Assembly: GCF_032362555.1 (NCBI RefSeq)
Contig: NC_083510.1
Span: forward strand, 8,955,501-9,019,500
Length of the DNA stretch: 64,000 nucleotides
Direction: 5' to 3'
Source: Amyelois transitella
Taxonomy: Eukaryota > Arthropoda > Insecta > Lepidoptera > Pyralidae
In this document: positions 1 through 12,700 of the stretch, piece by piece
Layout of the letters: every line of letters begins with the position of its first letter
Position numbering within the stretch: the first letter of the stretch is position 1
The notes under the pieces: model-generated
What the model was told of the DNA's origin: nothing
What the model saw: only the letters and a program-made list of their open reading frames with translations
Database searches by the model: none
Program-made: the position numbers and the translations under genes

Positions 1-200
1 TTTCCATTATTTCTTCGCTCCTAACAGTTGCAGCGTGATACGTTATATAGCCTAAAGCCTTCCTCGATAATTGGTCTATTCAACACAAAAAGATTATTTC
101 AATTCGAACCAGCACTTCCTGAGATTAGCGCGTTCAAACAAACAAACTCTTCAGCTTTATAATATTAGTATAGATTTTGTCTATCAGTCTATGTATTATA
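1..200 (+). repeat. Repeat family R1, left-truncated by window start
   Basis: Matches the distal part of the copy at 52193-52459 in the same orientation (TTCCATTATTTCTTCGCTCC through CTTTATAATATT). The proximal end would lie before base 1. Confidence 0.6.
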
Positions 201-664
201 ATTATTAATAGCTTTTTATATCGATTTAAAAATGACGAAGTTCCATACAAACTTGCACCCCCTATTTCATCCCCTTGGGAAAGAATTTCAGGATAAAAAG
301 TAGCCTATATTCTAATCCAGGTTACTAACTATATCTGTGCCGAATTTTGTTCGATCCGTTCGGTAGATATTGCGTGATGCGCGTACAAACATACAGACAG
401 ACAGACAAAAATTCAAAAAAAATTTGTTTTGGCTTCTATCGACCCTAAAAAGACCCCTTATATTTTTTTTTCTTAAATATCTTCAATGTACAGACAAAGT
501 TCAGTTACAGTTTTATTATATGTTTGCATAACTTCTAGCTGCAACTATTAGGAGCGAAGAAATAATGGCAAATGTGAAAAAAATCGGGGAAGGAGCATCC
601 TTGAGGGCTTCAATGATGCCCAAAATAACTATTCCACGCGGACGAAGTCGCAGGCACAGCTAGT
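201..664 (-). repeat. Interspersed repeat containing an inverted R1 end
   Basis: Bases 537-664 are the reverse complement of the first half of the R1 copy at 52193 (ending GCACAGCTAG). Bases 241-410 read, on the minus strand, like a retroelement 3' UTR with a (CTGT)n run. Together with 1-200 this makes an inverted pair of R1 ends. Confidence 0.5.
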
Positions 665-3107
665 TTTATAATATAGTCACCCAACCAAAGTAAAATGAAG
701 ATCAAGTTAAGATGGTCCAGTAAAATTAAATTAGGTTTTTTAAACTATATGTGTCACCATCAATTTCAATGCCTTTATATATATATATATATTTATTTCA
801 ATATTAAGGAAGTTATTTTTTCAATTATTATCTTAATTGTACAAATACACAACATAATAATATTCTACCACTAATCAAATCAGTCAATGTTATATTTATT
901 TCTTTATTGTTTGTTTGTATAAATACAATATAATGTAGGCAGGTAAAATTGTTCTTGCAGAAATAAAATGTAGTTTAATTGAAATGGTTACACAATTTTT
1001 AAATATTTGAAAAAGTATAATAAATTAAGTAAAAGTATGTGAGCGTTAGCACTAGTAGACACTTAAATCTATATATGTATTAGATTTCCGTTACTAGTTT
1101 TAAGCAACAGTTTTCATTATTTTTGTTTTTAGAATAAACGCTTTTTCTGAGAAACTTATTTTTAGTCAAATTCTGGTCTATGTAATAGAATTTTTGTCAG
1201 TATTAAAAATATTATTATTTTCTTAAAGTGCTCTCTCCTCACAATATGAATAATAAGTGATTAATGAATAGTGTTGTGATTTTAACTATAAATTTAAAAG
1301 GGTACTTGGAAAACTGTTATATTTTTAATAAATTTAAATACTTAGGTTAATTAATTACTTAAAAACTAATGAACTTAGTGTAAGTAGTTACTAGAATAGC
1401 CCTTTTTAAATATTAAATAAGTAGAAAGAAGGCTCGTAACTTTGGGACTTGCCATTATTTTGCGCTACTCAAAGAATTTTAATAAAATATTAAAGGCGAT
1501 GTAAATTTTTACTTATTACAAAACAGTGAAAAATTAATATGTTTTTATAATTAGGTCAATGGGAAGGACTGCAAGTACAAATAAAAATAAGAACTTATGT
1601 GAAGAAAGATATTATGTACAAATAGTTATTTAAAAAAATCCAATAGTGAATAAGAAATGTGTTCAAAGTAAACCTAATTAAGAATTTTATTTCATTTATC
1701 CTGTCTTTTATACATACACTAGATTTCACCCCCGGCTCCGGCGCCCGTGCGAATTTCGTGCCACCTACAAAGAATACAGGTTTTTTGAAAATGTAACAGA
1801 CTTCAGTATTTACCGAGATGAAAGATACCCTAGTTCTTCTCCATCATCTAAATTAATATACCCGAAATTTCAAGAAGATTGTTTCAGTAAATAATGCTTA
1901 AAGAGTCACCAAACAAACTTACTTTCGTATTTAGTTAGGATTTTGGTAATTTTATTAGTTGGAACGGTGAGAGTTAATAAAAAAGTGTCTTACCGTAAGA
2001 GAAAACATTAATAGAAAACCTACAGAAATTCAAGCAACTGGATGTGCAATAATGCCTATTCTTATACAGTTTAGGTACAGGTCAGACGGGAGTCACTTTA
2101 AGTACAAATTTCAGTCGAGGACTGTGGTCATAGGCACGCCCTAAGCTTCTTATCGGAGTGGTATTGACGTAACCAGGTGAGTATAATAAAGTAAACGTGC
2201 CCCCGTATTAATATTTTGTTACAATTTTGTACTAAGATTTATTCCACAAAAAAAGTGCACAAAAAAAATTAATAACATTTTTAAAAATTTGTAACTAATA
2301 AATTCAAAAAGTCGAATATCTAAATACATCCAGTAGGGACGTATTTAGATAAAATTAAGTAAAGAGATAGGCAAAATGTTCAGAATTAACACAAGTAGCA
2401 AGTTTTCTAGAACTTTCTGCGGGAGCTAGGTCCTGTTCTTTTAAAATAATATTTTCACTAAGAATACATGAGTTTGACTGAATATGAAGAAACAGTCTGT
2501 CGTGTCTAATACTATTTATTTGCAATCTAAGAAAGTTTAATATTGTTATAAAAATAACGTAATATAAATTTTATGTTATACCTAACCATACAAATAAAAA
2601 AGGTTATTACAGCATGTTACTGACAGAAATCTTAACCAGACAAATCACCTTGTGACTGCCTTTTGTTCTTATCGAAGACAATTTACTATTTGAAGAGTCG
2701 CGGATTGTATTTTTAGCTTCACTTTCTAAATCGCGTCATGTGAATAATACATTTTTGTATTTATGTACCTATGTAAAGACCTATCAATTTTACAAAATAT
2801 ATTAATTTAATGTTGATTATCATTAATACGTGCAAGCGGAAGATCTCAGTTTTCTTTACTTGCATTATCTGGTATTATTTAAATTATGAATATTATTCAA
2901 ATCAACATTATCATTTCTGCATGTTTACGGTTTAATGAACCTTTGCATAAAGCAACCTGTCACTATCTATGAATACAATTCCATCATTAAGCCAAACTGT
3001 CAATCGCGGTTTTTTTAAACAATAAATTTCTTTGTTAATATATCTTTGGGTCTCATGACTATTGTTTCTGTCCCCCTCATTCTCTCTGTAAGAGATATAA
3101 ACGAGAT
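665..3107. other. AT-rich non-coding flank
   Basis: No supported gene. Contains a short (TA)n run near 777-790 and degraded repeat-like stretches. The small ORFs here have no recognisable domain and no splice context. Confidence 0.5.
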
Positions 3108-3117
3108 TCATGTATTT

Positions 3118-3369
3118 GTACATACATACATATATATAGTCACGTCTGCATCCCTTGCTGGGAAGACTGAGCCAACAGTCTCAAAAAGACCAATAGGCTA
3201 CATTCAGCTGTTTGGCTTAATTATAGAATTGAGATTCAAATAGTGACAAGTCGCTTGCCAGCGCCTAATAAAGAATCCCAAGTTTATAAGCCTATCCCTT
3301 AGATGGATCCATGGAAAAGAGATTGAGTGATCCTATTCTTTTTTCTATTGGTGCTGGGAACCACACGGC
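3118..3369 (-). mobile_element. SINE-like element, near full length, with target-site duplication
   Basis: Minus-strand copy: head GCCGTGTGG at 3369 and (TATG)-type tail at 3118. Flanked by perfect 10-bp direct repeats TCATGTATTT at 3108-3117 and 3370-3379. Lies about 490 bp upstream of the P450 A start codon. Confidence 0.8.
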
Positions 3370-3379
3370 TCATGTATTT

Positions 3380-3857
3380 CTAAAGTATAGTAGCATAGTA
3401 GTAATATGCATATTTATTGGTATTGTCTATTACTTATCTAGGCAATCTTTTGAATTTTTTCCTAAGTTGCCTCCTACAACGTCCATACATTTTTTGTATT
3501 TAATTATATGATGAAGCGACTCACTTATTAACGTATATTATTCAGCCATTTCTACAAGGTAAAATTACACTGTAACAAAATTAAATAAAAAGTCTGTTTC
3601 TTTTGTAAGGTTAGATCACAGTACAATAAAAAAAGTTCAATATGTTAATTACCACCAGTCACCATTGCAATAACAATAAATAGCATAATTTATAACTATT
3701 CCAATACTAAACTTCTTTCAATATTACAGTAAATAAATTTTGCTTTATCAAGTCTGTCTATGGACGGCTAGAATAGAATTTAAAAAATCTAATAAGAATA
3801 TCTTGTCTAAAAAGAGTTAACAGAAGTTTTTTTCAATTTTAAAATCTCTTCTCAGAA
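3380..3857 (+). other. 5' flank of P450 A
   Basis: No TATA box is convincing. An open stretch at about 3380-3511 encodes a hydrophobic segment followed by FEFFPKLPP, which loosely resembles a P450 N-terminal anchor, but it has no splice donor that would link it to a P450 exon. Confidence 0.35.
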
Positions 3858-6800
3858 ATGTTGTGGGTACTTTGTGTGATTTTGATAGGGATTTATGTTT
3901 TTGTAGTGCATTGGAAAAACAGAGATTTCAATAAAATTCATAAAATATATCCAACACACTTAAGACGAGTGCCAGTATTAGAACACGCAATCAACTTTCT
4001 AGGAAATTCTCAAGGTAAATGTTAATATAATTTTAATTGTGTTATTATTATTTTAAATTAAGTCACTTCCTAAGGTCTATGATGCATTGTTTTCGAACCA
4101 GGACGAGTTAAGATGCCCAAGTAAAAGATTATTCTAAAATGATTTACTTCATTAGAATTGGGATTGCTAAATAGCTGAATTTAGAGATTTGTAATGTTAA
4201 TTGTAATACTAAGATTAGTTGCAAAAAAGAAACAATCTAGTGTCATGTGGTTTTCGCCATTTTGGAATATAACCATTTCATATGTTTCCCAGTACTCGTA
4301 ATATCATATGAGTAAAATGCCACTAAGTGAAAGATTATATACTTGGGATTGCTTTTGTAGGCGATGGCTAGCAAATTGTCACTTTTTGAATTTAAGTTCC
4401 ATCAGAACGTGGCTTCTCAGTCTTTTTAAGACTACCGGCTCTGTCTACCCCACAAAGGGATGGACTTACCTGTATGTATTGTCTGTTACAGTTCACATGA
4501 AAGTGATAAAGGAATTGGGTGAAGCAGCCATATACATTTACGATGGTATTACAAGTATTTGGCTCGGCTCCAAATTTATCGTTCGTAAGTTTTTCGCTTA
4601 TTTAATTCAGCTTTAGTTAGAAAAAAAGCTGAAGTCAGCTAATTTTTGCTTTAAAAACACAGCAACGCAAAATAAGATGCTGTCTTTAGCAGCAGGCTTA
4701 TTCACAAACATATGTCGTATCATGTTTTCATTCTTTACTGTCTTCAAGAGGGATGAACTAATTTTTGCTTTAAAAACACAGCAAAGCTAAATAAGGCGCT
4801 GTTTTTAGCAGCAGGCTTATTCACAAACGTGTGTTTTATCATGTTTTAATTCTTTACTATCCTCAAGAGGGAGGATAATATATTTGTATTGTCAACGTTT
4901 GTGAAAGGACCTCGAGATCCTGAACTTGAAGCTAACAATACAATAGAAATAAAGAGAAAAAGTAACTAAATGAGTGAACGGAGATATGGAACAAGTTTTA
5001 ATAAAAGAAAATTTTTCAGTCATCGCAGATCCAGAAGCTGTCGAAGTGGTCATTAAAACATGTCTCGAGAAAGACGAAATGACGTTCGTAACAAGACCAT
5101 TACTTGGTAATGGCAGCATTTTTGCACCAGGTTTGTAGAATTTGACTGTGTTATGTAATAGTGCATGAGTGTCGGATCTGCCAAAATTAACCTGTCTATA
5201 AATGATTTTTGATCAATATATATTTTTTTAAATATTTCTTTCATGTAAAGGTCTTGGTCTTGGTGTAGCTGCAATAGTACAAGTGACTTGTCTTTTTAAT
5301 TAATTTTTATGTCGATACATATTTCACAGATAATTTTTTTTAACCTTACAAATTGTAGTACAATTTTAATTTTAGTTTCAATTTGGCGACCCCGTCGAAA
5401 AGTGCTAGCTACAACGTTCGGACAGAAAACGCTTAATGGTTTTGTCAAGATTTTTTCGAAACAGGCTGCAATTTTAACAGAACAACTGAAACCTGATACA
5501 GAAAAGGATAGTTTTTCTATTCTCGATAGAGTTACAAAGTATTCAATGGATTCCGTTTGTGGTAAGCTAATGCTATAGGAATTGTTTATTTTTGTGAATT
5601 ATTTCAAGCCTAACCCGAAATTATAACCAAATTCAAATTCAAAATTTTCACATTCAATTTCAAATTTTTTATTAATTACGAGTATTCTGCACTATAGGAT
5701 ACTTCATATCGCTTAATAATTGTCAAAACTTTTAGTTTCACAACATTGGTTGACGTCAAATAAATTACTTAAAAACTAAGTTTACTGCCGTTTCCAAGGC
5801 ATCGTCAGTGCAGAAGAAGCGGTAACAAACTGCACTGCAGCATTTTCTTCTTACCCAACTTCTCTCCTAAACCAATCGTGAGTTAGGTTAGGAATGGGTA
5901 AAAAGTCAATAGAAAAATATAAACAGTTTAATATAAATGAATGAAAACTTTATTTCAAATAAAGTAAACTCACCCAATTATATAATTTACTATTAATTTA
6001 AGTGGAATAATGATTAACGTTTGTACGAAACTAACTTGTCACAATAGTGAGTTTTCTGTCAAAAGAACATCTCATACCTGATTTTATGTTATCTTTTTGA
6101 ATGTTAAAACTTTAAAATGAAAATATTTTTAATCTGTTTTAGAAACTACACTTGGAGTTGAAGTGAACAGTCAAAGTGTAACAGATCATCCGATTCCTAA
6201 ATCGTTTACCAAACTTTGCGATTTGGTCTCCAGCCGTATGTTGAAACCTTGGCTTTACTCCGATTACATCTACAAGTGGCATTGGGATTTTCCAGAAGTT
6301 ATTGAATCTACTAATGTAGTAAAAAAATTTGTGGCTGAGGTGAAGGTTCACTTACAAATATTTCAATTTAAGTGTATTCTAAATTCTTTGCATCTGATCT
6401 AAGTCCTTGATTGCAGATAATACAATCAAAAAGACTCAAAATGAAGGAACAGAATAAAAATGTAATGGGTCAAAGCAAACATGATTGTGGTATGATGTTA
6501 CAATTTATTAAATTTCCATAACTATTTCATAAATAGATTTATTTTCTCTGCATCATCAAAGTATAATAATAATTTTGTGTTGTCAGTCAGCTTTCCATGA
6601 ATGTTCGAATTAATGTTTAACAATCTTGAATTTAAAAAAAATTGGGGTTTCTGGCACTTTACATATAATAGGACCCTCTCGGGTGTCGTAATAGGCGACT
6701 AAGCGATAACCTCATAAACATAGGATTTTTAGGCGATGGGCTAGCAACCTGTCACTACTTAAATCTCAATATCATCAGTAAGCGATACAGCCAAATGTGG

Positions 6801-8897
6801 CCTTTTAGTCTTTACGAGACTGTTGGCTACAGTCTCTTTCTACCCCATAAGACATTATGACATCTATGTATCTTTGCGTATTTCGATGAATGCATTGAAC
6901 GTAAATCCCGGGGTTAGAGGGCTTTAGGCTAGTAGGCTAATCCTTTTGACAGATATCTAGGGTACATCATGACTTTATTGTTTTTACATTGCATAAATAA
7001 TATTTTATTCGAGGTATTCGCATTAAATTCTAGAGTTATGATTATTTAGATTATTTTGCTTATGTAGACCAAAGTTAATCCCCAAAAATTTAGCCATATT
7101 AAAAGAATAGAAATTCGAAAGACTGAATTTATGACATAATTGAAGTAAAATATTTCAAAATTCCATTCAGTCGGCGTACATTAAAACATATTTTATTTAA
7201 TTAAGAAGAATATTCTTTTTATAATTTTACTTTCTTAATTTCACAGAAAAAGAAATATCTAAACCTAAAAGTTTCCTTGAGATGCTTATCGAATCAGGAG
7301 GCAATGAAGGCTTTAGCGATCTGGAGCTCCAAGAAGAGACTATTGTGATGTTATTTGCTGGTACTGATACGTCATCTATAGCAATATCGTTTACAGTCAT
7401 GCTGTTGGCACAAAGACCACATATTCAGGATAAAATATATCAAGAGTAAGACAAGAGTTAATTTTATCTATTTCTTGTCCCTATTATCTTAATTTCCAAA
7501 GAATAGTAATACAGTTGTTTTCATTATCACTTTTTATTCAAAACTCGAGGTAATAGCAGCACACTTTCAAAAGATGTAGTTACATTGTTAATTTCAATTC
7601 AATGCTTTTATTTTATAGTCTTTTTAATTTAATCTATAAGAACTTAAAGAATTATGAGATGAATTAAAAACAATAAGTGGTGATGGAAATGGAGTGGTAG
7701 ACTGTTTTGATAACAATTTCTTAATTCTTTTTGACTTTTTGATTAGTATTTATTTTTTAAAATAAGTTCATCTAAAAGGAGAAAATTGAAATTTCAGAAT
7801 ACAAGAAGTAATTTCAGATACCAAAAGACCAATAGAAGTAAATGATTTGCCGAAGCTGAAATATTTGGAAGCAGTTGTCAAAGAGTCGTTGAGGTTATAT
7901 CCACCTGCGCCAGTCATCATCAGAAAAGTGGTGGGAAAGGGCGTCACTTTACGTACGTAACTTATCATAAATCACTTCTTCATCTCTTACCAGGCGCATA
8001 TAATCAAAGTCTCGAAAATCAGATCTTACACAAAATTGTGCCTCTTTACCAAATCTATTATTACTTAAACAATTTTTACATAGTAATTTCGTCATTTACA
8101 GCTTCAGGTGTGACTCTCGTCCCCGGAGTGGGTGTAACGATACACATCTGGGCCATACAGAGGAACCCAAAGTATTGGGGCAACGACGCGACCGTGTTCA
8201 GACCAGAACGATTTCTCGAAGGTTCTTTGAAACACCCATATGCTTTTTTGCCATTCAGCACTGGTTCAAGGAACTGTTTAGGTGAGTATTTGTAGATCAA
8301 ATTTGTTTGTCAGAACTTCAGATCTACAAAATTATATTGTTTTTTATTTCTCGCTTCATATTATTATGACAAAACGAACAGTACTTATAGACAGTAGTGA
8401 TTTCCAGTGCCATATGGGCTGGTCATCAATTAATCGTTTCTGTGTTTACGTGATGTATGCCTTTTGAGTGCATTCATTATGGAAATGTCCCGTTTGTGTT
8501 TTCTTTGAGGAGAGCCCAGGATTTGTTAGATTGTGATCCTGAAATAGGCACTTAGGTGATTTCGGTAAACGACTGCCGTCTGCTCTTTGTGTTTCTGTTA
8601 ACTGAGTGACCAAACCGAGCTAGCATAATTGTTCTTTTTTATTTTGTTATATATTTATTTTGACCTCCATGTTCAAATTAAATGTTTTCAAAGTAAATTT
8701 CAAATAGGCTTATTTTATTTTTAGGATATCAATACGCCATGATGTCAGTAAAAACAGTGATGGCACAAATAATAAGACGTTACCGCATCTTACCAGCAAC
8801 AACTGAAGGCAGTATAGATGAAGAAATACCTGTAAAATATGAAGTCATGATGAAGCATGCTGGGAATTTCGAAGTGAAATTAAAATTAAGGAATTGA
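3858..8897 (+). CDS. Cytochrome P450 A, CYP4 clan, CYP340-like (complete, 10 exons)
   Basis: Heme-thiolate monooxygenase of 507 aa, expected to sit on the ER membrane and oxidise lipophilic substrates with electrons from NADPH-P450 reductase. Exons: 3858-4014, 4492-4584, 5020-5130, 5376-5561, 6143-6339, 6417-6489, 7247-7445, 7798-7952, 8102-8281, 8725-8897; all joins GT-AG and in phase (1524 nt with TGA). The N-terminus MLWVLCVILIGIYVFVVHW is a signal anchor. C-helix W124xxxR128, I-helix AGTDTS (310-315), ExxR (E368-R371), PERF (425-428) and heme loop FSTGSRNCLG with Cys449 are intact. Length is normal for the family. Start chosen because it is the first Met before the anchor and aligns with gene B. 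Gene B follows in tandem after 825 bp. The CYP340 assignment rests on remembered family features (AGTDTS rather than the CYP4 GHDTT motif, NPKYWG, PERFLEG); CYP341-like is an alternative. Substrate unknown. Confidence 0.95.
4343..4480 (+). mobile_element. SINE-like fragment abutting exon 2 of P450 A
   Basis: Plus-strand 3' part of the same family (TTGGGATTGCTT to TGTATGTATT) with internal losses. It ends 11 bp before the first exonic base of exon 2 (4492). Confidence 0.7.
4639..4876 (+). repeat. 119-bp tandem duplication in intron 2 of P450 A
   Basis: Unit 1 4639-4757, unit 2 4758-4876, both running CTAATTTTTGCTTTAAAAAC through CTCAAGAGGGA, with scattered differences. Confidence 0.85.
6670..6874 (+). 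mobile_element. SINE-like element, degraded, in intron 6 of P450 A
   Basis: Contains GTCGTAATAGGCGACTAAG, GGCGATGGGCTAGCAACC and GACTGTTGGCT core blocks of the family, with tail CTATGTATCT. Confidence 0.75.
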
Positions 8898-9722
8898 AAT
8901 GGATCGTAAAATATATCTTTTAAATTGTATACAATGTTATAGGATGCAACGCGAAAGTTCTGATTAGATAAGAATATCGTGAGTAAAATTTGATTTAACA
9001 GTGTATAAGAGAAGGCGTTAAACATCTTGTAATTACAATAGCCATAGATGTATTTGAATGGTACTTTTTATTATATTTACATAAAATTATTAATGTATCT
9101 CGTACTTTCTTGCACATTATAAGAATATTTAAAATTCTATAAATACTTTAAAATAATGTAGTCGTTGGTATTTTGATGTTCGAATTCATTGTTATATCTT
9201 AATAACTTATTATGACATCACGTTGACGTGTCTTTAATAATGTAGTAAAATTAAAGGGTCATGACATTTCTAATAATAAATAAAATGATTTAGCATACCT
9301 ATGCTATATCGGGTAATGACTCGAAGAGTTCTGACCTCTAGTAGGTTATATGGTAATTGTAAACTTAAAAGCTAGCTAATTAGTGGTTTGGTTATCTAGA
9401 AAAATTTAGTATAATTTAAGACACGATTTCAATTACACTTACTTCCTGTAATTTAATAAGGAAACTATTTAGAAATTTTGAATTTAATAATTGTTACAAA
9501 ATTCTCATTTTACGTGATAAGTGGAAACTTGTGTCTTTATTTTTAATTTTTGGATTTTTTCTATTTAATTAATAATTTAGATGCAATAATAAAGTTTGGA
9601 TTAATTACAGAAGTATACGATAATTAGCTTTAAATTGTTAATTTTATTTGGGTCTTGGTGATAATTGTTTGAGCAATAAAGATTGTTGATTTTACCTTTT
9701 TTTTAATCATTAGTAAAAAAAA
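8898..9722. other. Intergenic spacer between the two P450 genes
   Basis: 825 bp, AT-rich, holding the 3' UTR of A and the promoter of B. No repeat or second gene is recognisable. Confidence 0.6.
9275..9284 (+). terminator. Candidate poly(A) signal of P450 A
   Basis: Two overlapping AATAAA hexamers (9275-9280, 9279-9284) about 380 nt after the stop of P450 A and 440 nt before P450 B. Another AATAAA lies near 9588. Which is used is unknown. Confidence 0.4.
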
Positions 9723-12700
9723 ATGTTTTGGCAAATTTTGAGCTTGGTTTTAGTATTATTGTTGTTGTTACGGTGGAAAAATCGTAAATTCCGGAATGTT
9801 GCCGAACGGCTTCCCAACAATATGAAACAAGTGCCTATTTTAGGGCATGTTCTTTATTTCATGGGAAACAACAAAGGTATTGTCTTATTTTTTTATAAAA
9901 TTTTTAAACAAAATAAAAAAAAAAAACAACTGAAAACGTAAAGAGTGAACCCGCAGCAGCCAAGATATGGAAATCCCTCCCCACATCTCTGTGCCCCGAT
10001 AACTACAACTTGAGAATTTAAAAGACGATAGTAAATAGATAATTTATAAGTTGTGGATAGGTGTACCTTCCAAGAACTGTCATATCTTGGATTTTGGGGG
10101 TTTTCCTTAAAATTATCTCTAGGTTTTACTTGAATATTTCAAAAGCTAACCAGCCATATTACAAATGATAAGAGAAAAAAATATTGGAAGCCAGTCTCTG
10201 GGCTCTCATGTTTAAAGGTTTAAGATAGACGCCAAGATAAGAGATCGATGTTTGTTTAAATTTAGTGTCTAAAAAGGAAAAGAGCAGGCACGGAATAATA
10301 CCAGTAATATTTCCATTACTATCCTACAGACCGTATGGATGCAATTAAGGAAGTGGGCAGAGAGGCCTTAAACCAAAGTGGTAAGACCAGTGCATGGCTT
10401 GTACACAAATTGCATGTAGGTAAGAACTGTCTTATTTTTTTTTTAATCTACTCTTATACTAATATTATAAATATCCACTTATTATTAACATTATGCTGAG
10501 GGGGCACCCTATCGGGAGCATCATACTTCATGTCTATTTTTGTACATTTTATTGTTTCCTTTTTGTTATGGTGTTTAATGAATAAATTCTTTTTACTTTC
10601 AGTAATTGCTGATCCGGAAATCGTAGAATCAATAAGCAAAACATGTCTAGAAAAAAATGAGGTTTTCAACATCTTCAAGATTCTTATAGGTAACGGCAGT
10701 ATCTTTGCTCCAGGTATGACAATAATTTATCTTGAGGCTCCTTGCAAAATTTCTTCTAGTTTTCAAGGTTCAGTATCATTTAGGACTACTTCTTTGATCA
10801 GTTTCTGTACAAGTTCTTGCATAATTTCTTTGAAAAATCCTTTCTCTCGTTTCTCTTTTGCATTTCCTATTGCCTTTAAAGTTGCGGTCTAAATCTTATG
10901 AATAGACATGTCGTAAAAGATTTAGAAAAGATTTTTTCCTTATAGACTAATATAAAATAGCTAATAGATAATTAATAAGGTAATAAAATAATTATTCTCA
11001 CCTGCCTTATAATTTTTTCACAATTTTGATTGTTATTTCGTACTAAGTCAGTCTACCCCGAAAGTGATAAAGACGAATATGTTTGTGTTGACGCTGATGT
11101 GATGACAAGAAGAATTTTTGATTGTAATTGGCATCATGTCTTTTTTAAGTGCAAATATGGCGTCATCGTCGCAAAGCCATTTCCCCAATTCTTGCACACA
11201 AAACTATAACTAGTTTCGTAAAGATATTTTCAAACCAAAGTGCTGTTATGATGGATTTGTTAAAAGGAGCTGTTGGAAAGGGAACATTTTCCATATTCAA
11301 TACCGTTTGCAAGTATAGTATGGATACCTTGTGTGGTAAGTGAACAAGATATATCAAATTTTGCTTGTCGAATAGAGTTATATATACAGTTTCTACTTCT
11401 AGTAAACAAGAACAACATCAGGTCTCATAAACTTTTATGATTATAAAAGTAAATAAAATTACACACTCTATTTGGAAATTACCAATAAATAAATTAACTT
11501 ATTGTGGCATAATTCACCCAGTTTGAGCCAGACCAGTAAGTTCTAAGCTTGCGTTTATATCTAATGATACAAAGTCAATAACAGTTTAATTAACAATTGA
11601 CATTACTAAAATTTATAATCCCAAGACCCAGGTATAGATACTTGTTTGTAGTACAGTATATCTATTGTTCGTTTCTTATAATAATTTATTTATTATTATT
11701 ACAGAAACAACACTCGGAATAGAGGCAAACTCCGATAATTCGTCATATAATTGCGTGCCTGTATATTTTAATAAGTTTTGTGACCTCATGGCTCATCGCA
11801 TTTGGAAGCCTTGGCTTTACTCAGATTCCATCCTCAAACTGACAAGTTCATACTCGAAATATGAAGAAATTAGCACATTTTTAAAGAATTTTGTTGCAAA
11901 GGTTAAACATGTTTTAGTTTGTTAAAAAAAAAAGTTTTACTAGATTACTGTCAAGTAAGTGAAATAGACGAAAATTGTAACAAATGTTCTTAACATACAA
12001 AAGAAGCTGCTGTCTGTCTGTATATAACATTCGGCGAGTAGCATTCTAATGCAGTCTAGATAACGTTTTTACGGGATATTTTTGGTATTGCGGTTGGAGC
12101 CGAAGGCATTTTTTAGTTACATCTCGAAACATATTTCAGGTTATAAAACAAAAACGAGAAATCAGTCAAAAGAATAAAACATCAGTTAATTGTGACAGAT
12201 TTGATACAGGTATATTGCATACTATACTTCCTAATAAAAATATTATTCGATTATTCGTTCCACTTTATAAAGGCAATAAAACTAAAATTATACATTCTAT
12301 TACAATTATACATCATTACAGATACCTGATAAATGTTCAGGCAATCTTTCATGATTCAAGAATTAAAGTAGTCAAAATCATCAAAATCCCATAACAATTT
12401 TAAAATTGTGCATTTCAGACACAGCAAGTACAAAAGTCAAAAGTATGTTAGAGATTTCTATTGAATCGGACGAACTAAATGATTTAGAGCTGCAAGAAGA
12501 GTTTATGGTCCTTGTTGTAGCTGGTATTCAAACATCGGCAATCACCATTGGGTTCGTCTCTCTCGTGCTTGCAAAGTATCCAAATATACAGGAAAAAGTG
12601 TATCAAGAGTAAGTGTTTTACGTAATTTTTTTAAGAATATTATCAACTTTATATTATAAGATAAATTTAGAATTCGTTTTCACTTTTATTATGTAACATT

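Noticed and set aside
3311..3511. Open frame with a hydrophobic N-terminus and FEFFPKLPP, possibly a P450 first exon
   Set aside because: It begins inside a retroelement copy, lacks a suitable donor to any P450 exon, and gene A has its own better start.
10725..10890. Peptide-like antisense frame (41 codons, Lys/Glu-rich) in intron 3 of P450 B
   Set aside because: No start, no recognised family; explained by purine-rich composition of the minus strand.
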